This document shows, piece by piece, positions 1 through 8,236 of a stretch of DNA of 55,559 nt. The translations under genes and the position numbers were made by a program. The first letter of the stretch is position 1. The number at the start of each line of letters is the position of its first letter. The DNA is from JAPKZH01 sp964537875 (lineage in GTDB: Bacteria > Acidobacteriota > Aminicenantia > Aminicenantales > UBA4085), in assembly GCA_964537875.1 (NCBI GenBank), contig CAZIDN010000021.1, positions 1-55,559 of the forward strand, read 5' to 3'. A model generated the notes under the pieces. The model ran no database searches. It was not told the DNA's origin and saw only the letters and a list, made by a program, of their open reading frames with translations.

Positions 1-79
1 GAAGTCCATGCTCCTCTCCTCTTGATCGGATGTCCATGGCAGTTATACCAAAGATAGAAGTGAGGGTCAAACGTCTAAC

Positions 80-274
80 TAATACAAACGTAATAAATAA
101 AGTGACAATGTATGGGCGGTGCTTAGGCCGCCCTCAAGCCCCCGTAGCGGAGGGGGGCCCCGTCGGCTTTTCCGACGGGGGGAACCGACGGGACTGGTTC
201 CCGGGGCCCGGGGGCTACGGGCGGCCTAAGCGCCGCCCGAACGGAGATGTCATTTTAATTATTGCGTTGATATC
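80..274 (+). repeat. Palindromic repeat R1, copy A
   Basis: About 195 bp with imperfect terminal inverted repeats. The left end reads TAATACAAACGTAATAAATA and the right end, reverse-complemented, begins ATATCAACGCAATAATTAAA. Both arms then run into a shared GCTTAGGCCGCC block. The centre has a perfect 9-bp hairpin (CCCCGTCGG, 5-nt loop, CCGACGGGG) at 158-180. Both outer parts recur almost exactly at 9484-9788, the core recurs inverted at 6849-6960, and part of it recurs at 39970-40043. It encodes nothing convincing and lies upstream of the TauE/SafE gene. The 382 bp before that gene otherwise hold only the promoter noted below. Confidence 0.85.
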
Positions 275-279
275 AGATA

Positions 280-308
280 TTGACGTCCCCTCGATTATCT
301 GGTATCAA
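280..308 (+). promoter_or_regulatory. Putative sigma-70 promoter for the TauE/SafE gene
   Basis: TTGACG at 280-285 and TATCAA at 303-308 are separated by exactly 17 bp, matching the housekeeping consensus at 5/6 and 4/6 positions. It sits just after repeat R1 copy A, about 75 bp before the start codon. This is read by eye only. Confidence 0.4.
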
Positions 309-382
309 GGAGGCTCTATGAAGAGATCCTTCTTCACCATCCTGCCCTATTTTCCATTCCATTGTCCATTTAAAGGTGAACC

Positions 383-1273
383 ATGAATTACATCCTGCTG
401 GCTCTTGTCAGCGTCTCGGCCTTGATCTTCGCCATTGTCTATCTCCGGGATATCGCCAAACGTCGTCCGTCTTTTTCTAAAGTCTCCTGGCTGCCGTTGA
501 CGGGTATCGGCTTCGTGACGAACTTCTTCGACACGCTGGGCATCGGCAGTTTCGCCCCGACGACCTCGTTCTACAAGTTCACGAAAATGGTGGACGACCG
601 CGTCATCCCCGGCACCCTTAACGTCGGCCACTGCCTTCCGGTCGTCGCCCAAGCCCTCATCTTTATCACCGTCGTCGAGGTGGCCCCCCTGACGCTCATC
701 TCCATGATGGTCGCCGCGACTTTGGGGGCGGTCATCGGCGCCGGCGAGGTCTGCAAACTGCCTGTCAACAAGATCCGGATCGGCCTTGGGGGAGCGCTCA
801 TCATTGTGGCCTTCGCCATGCTGGCCGGGATCCTGAACATCATGCCGAGCGGCGGCGATGCCTTCGCTCTGACGGGATGGAAATTCATCGTCGCCCTCGT
901 CGTGATTTTCATCTTCGGCGCGCTCCAGACCATCGGCATCGGACTGTACGCTCCGTGTATGGCCCTCGTCTATGCTCTCGGCATGAATCCTCGCGCCGCG
1001 TATCCTATCATGATGGGATCCTGCGCCCTGCTCATGCCCTGGGCCAGCCTGAAGTTCATCAAGGAAGCCTCTTACGATCCTAAAGCGGCCATCGGTCTGA
1101 CGGGCTTGGGAATCATCGGAGTTTTAATCGCGGCTTATATCGTCAAGTCGCTCCCCCTGAACGTTCTCAAGTGGGTGGTCGTGGTCGTGATCCTCTACAC
1201 GTCGGTCATGATGTTCCGCTCGGTCAAGAAAAAGGGAGCGGCCGAGACGCAGGCCGAGGATTGTAAAACCTGA
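383..1273 (+). CDS. TauE/SafE family permease
   Basis: A 296-residue, very hydrophobic inner-membrane protein with about eight membrane segments and short loops, the usual size and profile of the TauE/SafE (sulfite exporter) family. The family moves small organosulfur anions or sulfite, but the substrate here cannot be read from sequence. The segment near residues 48-62 (TNFFDTLGIGSFAPT) resembles the conserved N-terminal loop of the family, and a related sequence recurs in the second half (GALQTIGIGLYAP), as expected from the internal duplication. The ATG is preceded by AAAGGTG. The C-terminus is a short charged tail. It is a single gene facing porB, with no sulfur-metabolism partner nearby. 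Confidence 0.82.
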   Translation: MNYILLALVSVSALIFAIVYLRDIAKRRPSFSKVSWLPLTGIGFVTNFFDTLGIGSFAPTTSFYKFTKMVDDRVIPGTLNVGHCLPVVAQALIFITVVEVAPLTLISMMVAATLGAVIGAGEVCKLPVNKIRIGLGGALIIVAFAMLAGILNIMPSGGDAFALTGWKFIVALVVIFIFGALQTIGIGLYAPCMALVYALGMNPRAAYPIMMGSCALLMPWASLKFIKEASYDPKAAIGLTGLGIIGVLIAAYIVKSLPLNVLKWVVVVVILYTSVMMFRSVKKKGAAETQAEDCKT

Positions 1274-1315
1274 TCCCGTCGACGAGGCCGATCAGGGATA
1301 AAAAATTGCTTTTTT
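1269..1315. terminator. Possible terminator between TauE/SafE gene and porB
   Basis: CCTGATC at 1269-1275 pairs with GATCAGG at 1290-1296, and GCTTTTTT follows about 12 nt later. The stem overlaps the stop codon of the plus-strand gene and lies in the short gap before the porB stop, so it could serve the plus strand. The distance between stem and T-run makes it non-classical. Confidence 0.35.
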
Positions 1316-1323
1316 ACGTTGCG

Positions 1324-2262
1324 CTACTTCGCCGCCGGCGCTTCCATTTTCAGGAGCTCGGCCCACTCCTTGTCCACGTCTTTTTGAATGGCCTCGAGCA
1401 TCCAGGCGTTGCCTTCTTTAAATAGATGGCGGAACCGCCCCTGCGGCTTGAGCCACTCGAGCACCGGTTTTTTCTCCTTGGGCTTGAAGTTGATCTTGTA
1501 CTTCCCGTTCTCAACTTCATATACCGGCCAGACGCACGTATCGAGGGCAAGCTGGGCCAGCCTGATCCCTATGGATGACTCGTACTTCCACTCGGTCGGG
1601 CAGATGCACATGACGTTGAGGAAGGCAGGGCCTTCGGTCTTAAAAGCCTTTTCTGCTTTATTGTAGAGGTCCAACCATCGGGCCGGGCTGGCCTGCGCTG
1701 CGTAAGGGATGTTATGGGCCGCCATGATTTTCGTCAGGTCCTTTCGTCCCTGAATCTTTCCCGCGCTGTTGGCCCCTGCCGGGTCGGTCGTGGCCGATGC
1801 GCCCAGAGGCGTCGCCGACGACCTTTGCCCGCCCGTGTTCGCGTAGTTTTGGTTGTCGTAGCAGACGTAAACAAAGTTATGCCCGCGCTCGACGGCTCCT
1901 GAAAGGGCCTGAATGCCGATGTCGTAGGTACCCCCATCTCCGCCCATGGCCATGAATTTGATCTTTTTATCGGCCGGGATCTTTCCTTTATTTTTCAAAG
2001 CCTTGTACATAGCCTCGACGCCGGCAATGGTTGAGGCCGCGTTTTCAAAAGCGCTGTGGACCCAGTTCATGTTCCAGGCCGTGCGAGGATAGATGGTTGT
2101 GCAAACTTCAAGACATCCCGTCGCATTGGCGGCGATAATCGGGTCTTCGGTCGCCCGCAGGATCATTTTAAAAATCAAGGGAATTCCGCAGCCCAGGCAC
2201 ATGCCGTGCCCGGCCACGAGTTTATCTTCGGTCTTGGTAAGGTCTTTCAATCTGACTGCCAT
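1324..2262 (-). CDS. porB: Pyruvate:ferredoxin oxidoreductase, beta subunit
   Basis: The 312-residue thiamine-diphosphate subunit of a 2-oxoacid:ferredoxin oxidoreductase, which cleaves pyruvate to acetyl-CoA and CO2 and passes electrons to ferredoxin. The N-terminal GHGMCLGCGIP is the typical PorB cysteine region. GGDGGTYDIGIQ is the ThDP/Mg binding stretch, followed by NQNYANTGGQ and PLGA as in other PorB proteins. The ATG at 2262 is chosen over an upstream in-frame ATG at 2307 because it has a good AGGAGA site and avoids overlapping porA. It is the last gene of porC-porD-porA-porB, 17 bp after porA. The family also includes 2-ketoisovalerate enzymes, so pyruvate as substrate is likely rather than proven. 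Confidence 0.88.
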   Translation of the reverse strand: MAVRLKDLTKTEDKLVAGHGMCLGCGIPLIFKMILRATEDPIIAANATGCLEVCTTIYPRTAWNMNWVHSAFENAASTIAGVEAMYKALKNKGKIPADKKIKFMAMGGDGGTYDIGIQALSGAVERGHNFVYVCYDNQNYANTGGQRSSATPLGASATTDPAGANSAGKIQGRKDLTKIMAAHNIPYAAQASPARWLDLYNKAEKAFKTEGPAFLNVMCICPTEWKYESSIGIRLAQLALDTCVWPVYEVENGKYKINFKPKEKKPVLEWLKPQGRFRHLFKEGNAWMLEAIQKDVDKEWAELLKMEAPAAK

Positions 2263-2279
2263 GTTTGTTCTCCTTCCTG

Positions 2280-3461
2280 CTACTCTCTCAGGTTGAGATA
2301 GCCGCACATTTCCTCGACCTTTCCGGTTTTGCGGATTTTCTCGAGCTTCGCTCCGACTTCCTTGAAATGTTCGACCTTGATGTCGCGTCCGCCGAGGCCA
2401 TAGACATAATTGACGACCTTCGGACGCTCGTTGTAGTCATAGAGAGCGTTGCGGACCTCGGTGAAGAGCGGGGCGCCGAACGCGCCGGGGCTGGAGGCGC
2501 GGTCCAGGACAGCGATGGCCTTTATCCGCTTCAGAGCTTCGGCCATCTTCTGGTAGGGGAACGGGCGGAAGACCCTGGGCTTGAGCAGGCCGATCTTGAG
2601 CCCTTCCTGCCGCATCTCATCGACCGCGTCCTTGCCTGTTCCGGCCGCAGAACTCATGACGACAATGGCGATCTCGGCATCGTTCATCTTGTATTCCTCA
2701 AAGAATCCGTACGTGCGCCCGAACTTTTGCCCGAACTCCCTGCCGACCTGATCGATGACGGCCGGCGCTTTCTCTATGCCTTCGATCTGGCTGCGCTTGT
2801 GCTCGAAATAGTAATCAGTGAAATCCAGGGGGCCGACAGTGATCTTACGGCTGGTGTCGAGCAGCGAATAGACGGGCTTGTACTCGCCAATAAATTTTTT
2901 GACCTCGGCGTCATCCTCGACCTGGATGACTTCCACGGAATGGCTGATGATAAACCCGTCCAGGCCGACAAAAACAGGCGTCCGCACATCCATATGCTCG
3001 GCGATGCGGAAGGCCTGAATGAAATTGTCGTAGGCTTCCTGGCAGTTTTCCGAATAGAGGTGAATCCAACCGGCGTCCCGGGCACCCATGGTATCGCTGT
3101 GGTCGCCGTGGATGTTGATCGGCGCGCTGAGAGTGCGGTTGGCTATCCCGGCGACGATGGGCAGACGCAGGCCGGCCGCAATATAGAGCATTTCCCACAT
3201 CAAGGCCAGGCCCTGGGAGCAGGTGGCGGTCATGACCCGGCCTCCGGCGGAGGCGGCCCCGATGCAGACGCTCATGGCGCTGTGCTCGCTTTCGGGGCAG
3301 ACAAATTCGCCCGTGATCAGCCCGTCCGCCTTAAACTGGGCGATGGACTCGACGATGGCGGTTGAGGGCGTGATGGGATAGGCGGCGATGACATCCGGGT
3401 CCACCTGCCGAGTGGCCTCGGCGATGGTCTGATTTCCGTTGAGTGGCTTTAGCGTCTTCAT
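2280..3461 (-). CDS. porA: Pyruvate:ferredoxin oxidoreductase, alpha subunit
   Basis: A 393-residue alpha subunit carrying the pyrimidine-binding domain of the ThDP enzyme. The N-terminus has the PorA signature AAYPITPSTAIVE. ECPESEHSAM-like sequence (FVCPESEHSAMSV) and TCSQGLALMWEML follow, as in archaeal and Thermotoga-type PorA. Domain III is near residues 260-350 (IVVMSSAAGTGKDAVDEM, LLKPRVFRPFP). The ATG at 3461 has a GGAGGG site and overlaps the porD stop as ATGA, so the two are translationally coupled. An in-frame upstream ATG at 3560 lies inside porD and is unlikely. Confidence 0.9.
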   Translation of the reverse strand: MKTLKPLNGNQTIAEATRQVDPDVIAAYPITPSTAIVESIAQFKADGLITGEFVCPESEHSAMSVCIGAASAGGRVMTATCSQGLALMWEMLYIAAGLRLPIVAGIANRTLSAPINIHGDHSDTMGARDAGWIHLYSENCQEAYDNFIQAFRIAEHMDVRTPVFVGLDGFIISHSVEVIQVEDDAEVKKFIGEYKPVYSLLDTSRKITVGPLDFTDYYFEHKRSQIEGIEKAPAVIDQVGREFGQKFGRTYGFFEEYKMNDAEIAIVVMSSAAGTGKDAVDEMRQEGLKIGLLKPRVFRPFPYQKMAEALKRIKAIAVLDRASSPGAFGAPLFTEVRNALYDYNERPKVVNYVYGLGGRDIKVEHFKEVGAKLEKIRKTGKVEEMCGYLNLRE

Positions 3462-3772
3462 TTCTTCCCTCCTTCGGCCAGCTTGACCTCTTCTTTGACC
3501 ATAACGATCGATTTCGGCTTGGTCGGGCACTCCTCGGCGCAGAGTCCGCAGCCCGTGCAATAGTTGTAATTAACAGCCTTCATGACGCCGTCCTCGACGA
3601 TGATGGCGAAATGGGGACAGTAAAGCCAGCAGAACATGCAGTGAATACAGGTTTCTGCGATGAATTCGGGCTTCAATCCCGAACGCCACGTCCCCGTCAA
3701 ATTCTCGCGTGAATTTCCCGGGTGGACATTGACACATCCCAAAGGCAGTTCTTTCCAGGTTTCTTTTTTCAT
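3458..3772 (-). CDS. porD: Pyruvate:ferredoxin oxidoreductase, delta (ferredoxin) subunit
   Basis: A 104-residue two-cluster ferredoxin subunit that takes electrons from the ThDP site. Two complete CxxCxxCxxxCP motifs are visible, C42/C45/C48/C52 and C72/C75/C78/C82, each for a [4Fe-4S] cluster. The size fits separate PorD subunits of four-subunit enzymes. The start codon overlaps the porC stop as ATGA and the stop overlaps the porA start in the same way. The porC-D-A-B order is that of Thermotoga-type enzymes. Confidence 0.92.
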   Translation of the reverse strand: MKKETWKELPLGCVNVHPGNSRENLTGTWRSGLKPEFIAETCIHCMFCWLYCPHFAIIVEDGVMKAVNYNYCTGCGLCAEECPTKPKSIVMVKEEVKLAEGGKK

Positions 3773-4344
3773 CCTTCCTTGACCTCCTTGAACGCTCTGT
3801 CGATCGTCCGCAAGTTCATCTCGACGACTTCTTTGCGCAGCTTCTTGCTCAGGGACTCCTTGATGTTCTCTTTGAATTTCCCCAGGTCCATGAGATCGGT
3901 GATCTTGACCAGGGCGGCCACCATCGGAACGTTGGGGATGGCCTTGCCCAGCTCATCCCGGGCGATCGTGTAGGCATCCAGCCCGAAGATCTTCCTGTTT
4001 CCCAGCTTGAGATTCTTCCGGATGAGGCCGAGGTCGAACGTGGTGTTGATCAGGAAGAAGGCGTCATCTTTGGCCCCGTCGCTGATATCGACCAGGCCGA
4101 GAAGGCTGGGGTCGGTGACGACGACGATGTCAGGAGAATACACTTGACTATGAGTGCGGATGGGTTTTTTACTGATACGGTTAAAGGCCAGGATCGGCGC
4201 GCCGCGTTTCTCGGCGCCGAACTCGGGGAAAGCTTGGACAAACTTCCCCTTTTCTGTCGAAAGAACGTCTGCCATCGTCACCGCGGCTGTCACGACTCCC
4301 TGTCCTGCCCGACCGTGCCAGCGGATCTCAATCGTGTCTTTCAT
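3769..4344 (-). CDS. porC: Pyruvate:ferredoxin oxidoreductase, gamma subunit
   Basis: A 191-residue gamma subunit. The N-terminus IRWHGRAGQGVVTAA is the family hallmark, followed by FPEFGAEKRGAP and a conserved middle (PDIVVVTDPSLL). In the known enzymes this subunit packs against the alpha and beta subunits and supports CoA use. It starts only 24 bp after the recR stop with an AGGAGG site, so the por genes may be transcribed together with dnaX-ebfC-recR. Confidence 0.9.
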   Translation of the reverse strand: MKDTIEIRWHGRAGQGVVTAAVTMADVLSTEKGKFVQAFPEFGAEKRGAPILAFNRISKKPIRTHSQVYSPDIVVVTDPSLLGLVDISDGAKDDAFFLINTTFDLGLIRKNLKLGNRKIFGLDAYTIARDELGKAIPNVPMVAALVKITDLMDLGKFKENIKESLSKKLRKEVVEMNLRTIDRAFKEVKEG

Positions 4345-4368
4345 AAGACCTCCTCTAAGGATGTATGA

Positions 4369-4974
4369 TTATTCCTTAAGTTCCGTTCTCCCCTCGAGGG
4401 CTTTTTTGACGGTAACTTGATCGGCAAAATCAATGTCCGATCCCACGGGCAGGCCCATGGCCAACCGGGTCAATTTGACATGGAAATCCTTCAATAGCTT
4501 GACCAGGAAATGGGCCGTCGCCTCTCCTTCGGCCGTGGGGCTCGTGGCTATGATGATTTCCTGGAAATGGCCTTTCTCAATGCCCTTGAGGAGCTTCTCG
4601 GTCTTGAGGTCCTCCGGCCCCATCCCCTTCAGGGGCGCCAGCGTCCCGAGGAGGACATAGAAGCGGCCGTGGTAGACTCCGGTTTTTTCGATGGACGAGA
4701 TATTATAGGGCTCCTCGACGATGCACAGCAGATCATCGCTGCGGTCGGAATCGCTGCAGTACCGGCAGGGATCGATGTGGGTAATGTTGTTGCAGACCGA
4801 ACAGTAGAACAGGCTCTTTTTCATCTCCCGGATGGCTTCGGCCAGGCTGTCGGTCTCATCCTGGGGAAGGCTGAGCAGGTAAAAAGCGATCCTTTGGGCG
4901 GTCTTCGCCCCGATGCTGGGAATCCTCTTGAGTTCCTCGATCAGCCGGTTGAGAGGCTGGGCATACTCAAACAT
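4369..4974 (-). CDS. recR: Recombination mediator RecR
   Basis: A 201-residue protein of standard RecR length. It starts with a helix-hairpin-helix (LKRIPSIGAKTAQRIA), then a C4 zinc finger (C58, C61, C70, C73), then a TOPRIM domain (LCIVEEPYNI; IIIATSPTAEGEATA) and the C-terminal RLAMGLPVGSDIDFAD segment. RecR works with RecO or RecF to load RecA on gapped DNA. Its start codon shares one base with the ebfC stop (TGATG), the classic dnaX-ebfC-recR arrangement. Confidence 0.95.
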   Translation of the reverse strand: MFEYAQPLNRLIEELKRIPSIGAKTAQRIAFYLLSLPQDETDSLAEAIREMKKSLFYCSVCNNITHIDPCRYCSDSDRSDDLLCIVEEPYNISSIEKTGVYHGRFYVLLGTLAPLKGMGPEDLKTEKLLKGIEKGHFQEIIIATSPTAEGEATAHFLVKLLKDFHVKLTRLAMGLPVGSDIDFADQVTVKKALEGRTELKE

Positions 4975-5285
4975 CAGAACATTCCCGGAATCTTCAGCCC
5001 GGCGCCCAGGCTTCCCAATTTTTGGGCCAGATGCTCATCGACCTTCGCCGCGGCGTCGTTAAAGGCGGCCATGATCAGGTCCTGGAGCATATCGACGTCG
5101 TCTTTGTTGACGACTTCCGGGTCGAGCTTGACCGAAATCAGATTTTTCTGGCCGTCGAGGGTCACCGCGACCATGCCGCCGCCGCTTGTCCCTTCCATCC
5201 GCAGCTCGGCCAGCTCTTTTTGGAGCTTATCCTGCATCTCTTTGGCGGACTTCAGCATTTTTTGGATATCGCCAAAGCTTTTCAT
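4974..5285 (-). CDS. ebfC: YbaB/EbfC nucleoid-associated protein
   Basis: A 103-residue member of the YbaB/EbfC family. Members form dimers that bind DNA with little sequence specificity. The N-terminal helix (FGDIQKMLKSAKEMQDKLQ) is a likely coiled coil. GTSGGGMVAVTLDGQ is the typical central strand region, and the C-terminus is Gly/Leu-rich with a final PGMF, also typical. One nucleotide separates it from dnaX. Its role in vivo is poorly defined in most bacteria. Confidence 0.93.
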   Translation of the reverse strand: MKSFGDIQKMLKSAKEMQDKLQKELAELRMEGTSGGGMVAVTLDGQKNLISVKLDPEVVNKDDVDMLQDLIMAAFNDAAAKVDEHLAQKLGSLGAGLKIPGMF

Positions 5286-5286
5286 G

Positions 5287-6720
5287 TCAATCCTCCTCTT
5301 CCTTGGCCTTCCCTTTTATGGGCTCGACCGAAAGCACTCGGGCTTTAAATGTACTCATGAACGTCTTGACGGCTGGGTCTTTAAGGGCGATATCCATTTC
5401 CCGTTCTTGTTTGCTCGGTTCGTCTTTCGGCTTGTCAAAAGGCGTATGGGAAGCCGCTGCCGGCGTCTTCGTCTCCACCGGACCCGACGGTCTTGGCCGG
5501 ATTTCCACTTTTTCCTGAGCTTTGATCGGAGGCGGAGACGGCCAAGGCGACCTGGGCAGGCTTTCGGCCGACACGGCCCCTTCCTTCTTGATCTTGTCGA
5601 TCTCCTGGAGGATGTCCTTGAGAAGAACGATTTTTTTAAAATGACAGAGCCTGACGAGGAGCACTTCAAAATAAATCTGGGGATGGGAAGAATACCGCAT
5701 GCCTGGCTCGGCCTGCTGGAGGGCCTGGAGGCAGCGCAGGAAATCCTCCGGGGACGCTTTCTGGGATTCCTCTTTCAACCGCTTGAGCTCCTCGGGATTG
5801 AAGGCCAGCAGATCTTGGGCATTCTCGACCGAGGCGACAAGGAGCAGGTTCCGGAAGTGTTCGACGAGCTCTTTATAAAAGAACCGCAGGTCATGCCCCG
5901 ACTCGATGACCTTCTCGACAAGAGAGAACACGGCTTCCGGCTTTCCCTCGAGCACGGCCGAAGAAAATTCATAGAGAAGGTCCTGGCTGACGGTTCCAAG
6001 GATTTCCTTGAGCTCCTGGTCGCCGATATTTTCGCCGCAAAAGGCCACGGCCTGGTCGAGCAAGCTCTGGGCATCGCGGATGCTCCCGTCCGAGGCTTCC
6101 GCGATCAGGCCGAGACCGTAGGGAGAGATGGTCAGGCTTTCCTTTTTGCAGATATCCATCAGGTGGTTGATGATGTCCTTTTGGGAGACTTTTTTGAATT
6201 CGAAATGCTGGCAGCGCGATATGATCGTGGCCGGCACTTTATGAAATTCCGTGGTGGCAAAAATGAAAATCGTGCTGGGAGGGGGCTCTTCGAGCGTCTT
6301 GAGGAGGGCGTTGAAGGCGTGGGTGGAAAGCATGTGGACTTCATCGATGATGATGATCTTGAACCGGCTGTGGATAGGCCTGTACTTGCCCGTGTCCCGA
6401 ATCGGGCTGATGTCTTCCACGCCGCGGTTGGACGCCCCGTCAATCTCCAGCACGTCAATCGAGCGGTCCTCGTTGATGGACAGGCAAAATTCGCATTTGT
6501 TGCAGGGCGTCGGGGTGGGGCCGTGCTGGCAGTTGAGGGCTTTGGCCAAAATCCGAGCAGCCGTCGTTTTGCCCACGCCGCGCATCCCCGAAAAGAGATA
6601 GGCCTGGGCGACGCGGTTGTTCTTGACGGCGTTTTGAAGGGTCTGGACGACGGCCTTTTGGCCGATCATCTCCTCAAAAGTCTTCGGCCTGTACTTCCGA
6701 GCATAAATTAGATAGGACAT
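5287..6720 (-). CDS. dnaX: DNA polymerase III subunits gamma/tau
   Basis: A 477-residue clamp-loader ATPase. It has a Walker A (GMRGVGKTT, residues 45-53), four zinc-ligand cysteines (C64, C73, C76, C79), a DExx box (IIDEVH near 124-129), a sensor-1 region (FIFATTE) and the domain III collar to about residue 360. A Pro/Lys-rich linker and a short C-terminal domain follow. It is shorter than E. coli tau (643), so the tau C-terminal domain is reduced. The ATG has only a weak ribosome-binding site. Upstream lie an AT-rich stretch and repeat R1 copy C. It is the first gene of the dnaX-ebfC-recR-por block. Confidence 0.94.
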   Translation of the reverse strand: MSYLIYARKYRPKTFEEMIGQKAVVQTLQNAVKNNRVAQAYLFSGMRGVGKTTAARILAKALNCQHGPTPTPCNKCEFCLSINEDRSIDVLEIDGASNRGVEDISPIRDTGKYRPIHSRFKIIIIDEVHMLSTHAFNALLKTLEEPPPSTIFIFATTEFHKVPATIISRCQHFEFKKVSQKDIINHLMDICKKESLTISPYGLGLIAEASDGSIRDAQSLLDQAVAFCGENIGDQELKEILGTVSQDLLYEFSSAVLEGKPEAVFSLVEKVIESGHDLRFFYKELVEHFRNLLLVASVENAQDLLAFNPEELKRLKEESQKASPEDFLRCLQALQQAEPGMRYSSHPQIYFEVLLVRLCHFKKIVLLKDILQEIDKIKKEGAVSAESLPRSPWPSPPPIKAQEKVEIRPRPSGPVETKTPAAASHTPFDKPKDEPSKQEREMDIALKDPAVKTFMSTFKARVLSVEPIKGKAKEEED

Positions 6721-6848
6721 GTCCGCGATGATTGAATACGGGTTAGGAAATTATTCCTTTTATGTAAAAAACAGTTTAGCACAAATCGGCCGGAATTCAA
6801 AAAACTATTTTTAGGAAGTAAGCATCTTTGTTTGTGTGATTTTCTATC

Positions 6849-6960
6849 GGTGTCGGAATCGCCCCCAGGCCCCTGGGGAACCAGTCCCGTCGGTTCCCCC
6901 CGTCGAAAAACCGCCGGGGCCCCCCTCCGCTATGGGGCCTCGGGGGCGATTTCGACACCT
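6849..6960 (-). repeat. Palindromic repeat R1, copy C (inverted)
   Basis: Its reverse complement matches the core of copies A and B: a GCGGAGGGGGGCCCCG block, then the CGACGGGGGGAACCGACGGG block and ACTGGTTCCC. The outer arms differ from A and B but form their own inverted repeat (GGTGTCGGAATCGCCCCC on the left, GGTGTCGAAATCGCCCCC reverse-complemented on the right). It lies in the 537-bp interval between dnaX and the DUF6599-like gene, next to a truncated EamA fragment. Apart from these two items I see nothing there. Confidence 0.8.
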
Positions 6961-7016
6961 CTTTAAAATCAGATATTTGGAGAGGCTTTCTTTCCGGCAG
7001 GTCGAATCTCCATTTT

Positions 7017-7286
7017 GTGACGATCCGAAACAATTTTGATCAAGCCGGCGCCCACACGCTCTTTATCAAGGGAATGAAGGAAATCCAAGCCCAGATAGCC
7101 AGCATCATCCGTTCGCTGGAGCCCGTTTACGGAATCATCCTTGCCTTTTTATTTTTGAGGGAAGTTCCCGCGGCGAGGACCGTTTTAGGGGGAGTGATCA
7201 TTCTCGGAGCCGTCCTTTTCATATCATTGAGGACGATGCGGATGGCCGGGCCTTCGTTCAGCTCTTCGGGACGGACGGGAGGTTGA
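7017..7286 (+). pseudogene. EamA (DMT) transporter remnant, C-terminal piece only
   Basis: An 89-codon frame opening at a GTG. Residues about 12-72 read like the end of an EamA domain: HTLFIKGMKE, then IASIIRSLEPVYGIILAFLF, then LREVPAARTVLGGVIILGAV. Full EamA transporters have about 290 residues and ten membrane segments, so only the last two or three remain. No matching upstream part is in frame before it, since that space is taken by repeat R1 copy C. The 3' end overlaps the convergent DUF6599-like gene by 29 bp. I read it as a decayed gene, perhaps cut when the repeat arrived. A functional mini-protein is unlikely. Confidence 0.6.
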
Positions 7287-8124
7287 AACGGATGTCCAGC
7301 TTCGAGCCCTTGAGCTCGACCACGCCGTATTTCTGTTTAAAATCGACGAAAACGAAGCCGTTCGCCCGGGTCGTCAAGATCTTAAGGTAAGGATCAAGAT
7401 TCGCCTTTAGATTCTCGTACACCGATAACGCCTGTTTTTGATCGGGATAAGGAATGATGAGCCGAGCATAAACCGCGTTTCCCTCTCCTCGATAATTGGC
7501 CAGCATGCCGAATATCTTGCCCCGCAGCTCCAAAATATCGCCCTCGCCGAAAGTATAATAGGGCTGGAGGGCGACGGGACCTCGAATCAACCGTTGCGAA
7601 TGATCGACTTGTCCCTCTTTCGGCAGTTGCTCCAGCCATCCCTCGGCAGGCATTTCGGGAATCGACTCCAGGGCTTTATTTACCAATGCCACCATGGCCG
7701 GCAGGTTCTTCGCATCTCCGTCGAAATTGTTGATATAGACGAAATATCTAGCCTTGAGAATCGTCAACTGTGATTCCTCGCCGGAATTGCGGGCGCGAAT
7801 CCCCGCCACCGGAGTCTCCTGGCCGCATTTCATGAGATAAATCCCCAGGGCGGCCTCCGGGCTCTCCATCTCATAGACCTCGAGCGCCAGCTCCGATTTT
7901 CCCCGGGCATAGCGTTGGACAAGAAGCTTGTCAAATCTATATTCGAGAAAAAGCTCGGCCCCGCCATCGATGTGATTGAAAAGATCGGCCTTGATAAACG
8001 TGGAAGGCTTCCCTGACTTTTTCCAGCCGGGGGCGAAATCGTCTTGGGGAATGATGACCTGTGAACCGAGGACGAAACCAACTAAAACAAAGCTGTGGAT
8101 AAAGAGGAGATTGCCACGGCGCAA
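7258..8124 (-). CDS. Exported DUF6599-like protein of unknown function
   Basis: About 288 residues if begun at the TTG at 8124. That gives a plausible signal peptide (RRGNLLFIHSFVLVGFVLGS). The mature part has the motif FNHIDGGAELFLEYRF, then YEMESPEAALGIYL and a C-terminal beta-rich part. I associate this pattern with DUF6599 proteins of uncharacterised, probably periplasmic, role. The frame stays open upstream to 8328, but that extension overlaps the DUF362 gene and is mostly translated repeat R2, with three LRRGN-like units. The true start is therefore uncertain and may have been created by the repeat. GAGG lies just before the proposed TTG. The end overlaps the EamA remnant on the other strand. 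Confidence 0.55.
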   Translation of the reverse strand: MRRGNLLFIHSFVLVGFVLGSQVIIPQDDFAPGWKKSGKPSTFIKADLFNHIDGGAELFLEYRFDKLLVQRYARGKSELALEVYEMESPEAALGIYLMKCGQETPVAGIRARNSGEESQLTILKARYFVYINNFDGDAKNLPAMVALVNKALESIPEMPAEGWLEQLPKEGQVDHSQRLIRGPVALQPYYTFGEGDILELRGKIFGMLANYRGEGNAVYARLIIPYPDQKQALSVYENLKANLDPYLKILTTRANGFVFVDFKQKYGVVELKGSKLDIRFNLPSVPKS

Positions 8125-8209
8125 AGCGCCTCGCAATGACTTCGTCAGATTGCCGCGCCAGAAGGCTCGTAACGACTTTGTCGGATTGCCGCGGCGCAAA
8201 ACGCCTCGC
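8105..8209. repeat. Dispersed repeat R2, copy a (three short units)
   Basis: Three adjacent, imperfect units of about 35 bp built on GATTGCCGCGGCGCAAAACG and CCTCGCAATGACTTCGTC. Related sequence is found at 16361-16440. It lies between the DUF362 stop and the signal-peptide region of the DUF6599-like gene and runs into that reading frame. Confidence 0.65.
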
Positions 8210-8236
8210 CGAAACTCAGGAAAATCCTTATTGTTT

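Noticed and set aside
30..386. Open frame on the plus strand spanning repeat R1 copy A
   Set aside because: Most of it is translated palindromic repeat, a similar peptide appears in frame at copy B, and no ribosome-binding site or family match is seen.
5631..5637. Run of seven As (minus strand) in dnaX at codons 362-364, possible slippage site for a short gamma form
   Set aside because: The frame does not fit a -1 slippery heptamer. Both shifted frames stay open for long distances, so slippage would not give a prompt gamma stop.
4510..6711. 733-codon open frame on the plus strand
   Set aside because: Antisense to dnaX, ebfC and recR, which are unmistakable. It is a by-product of codon bias on the other strand.
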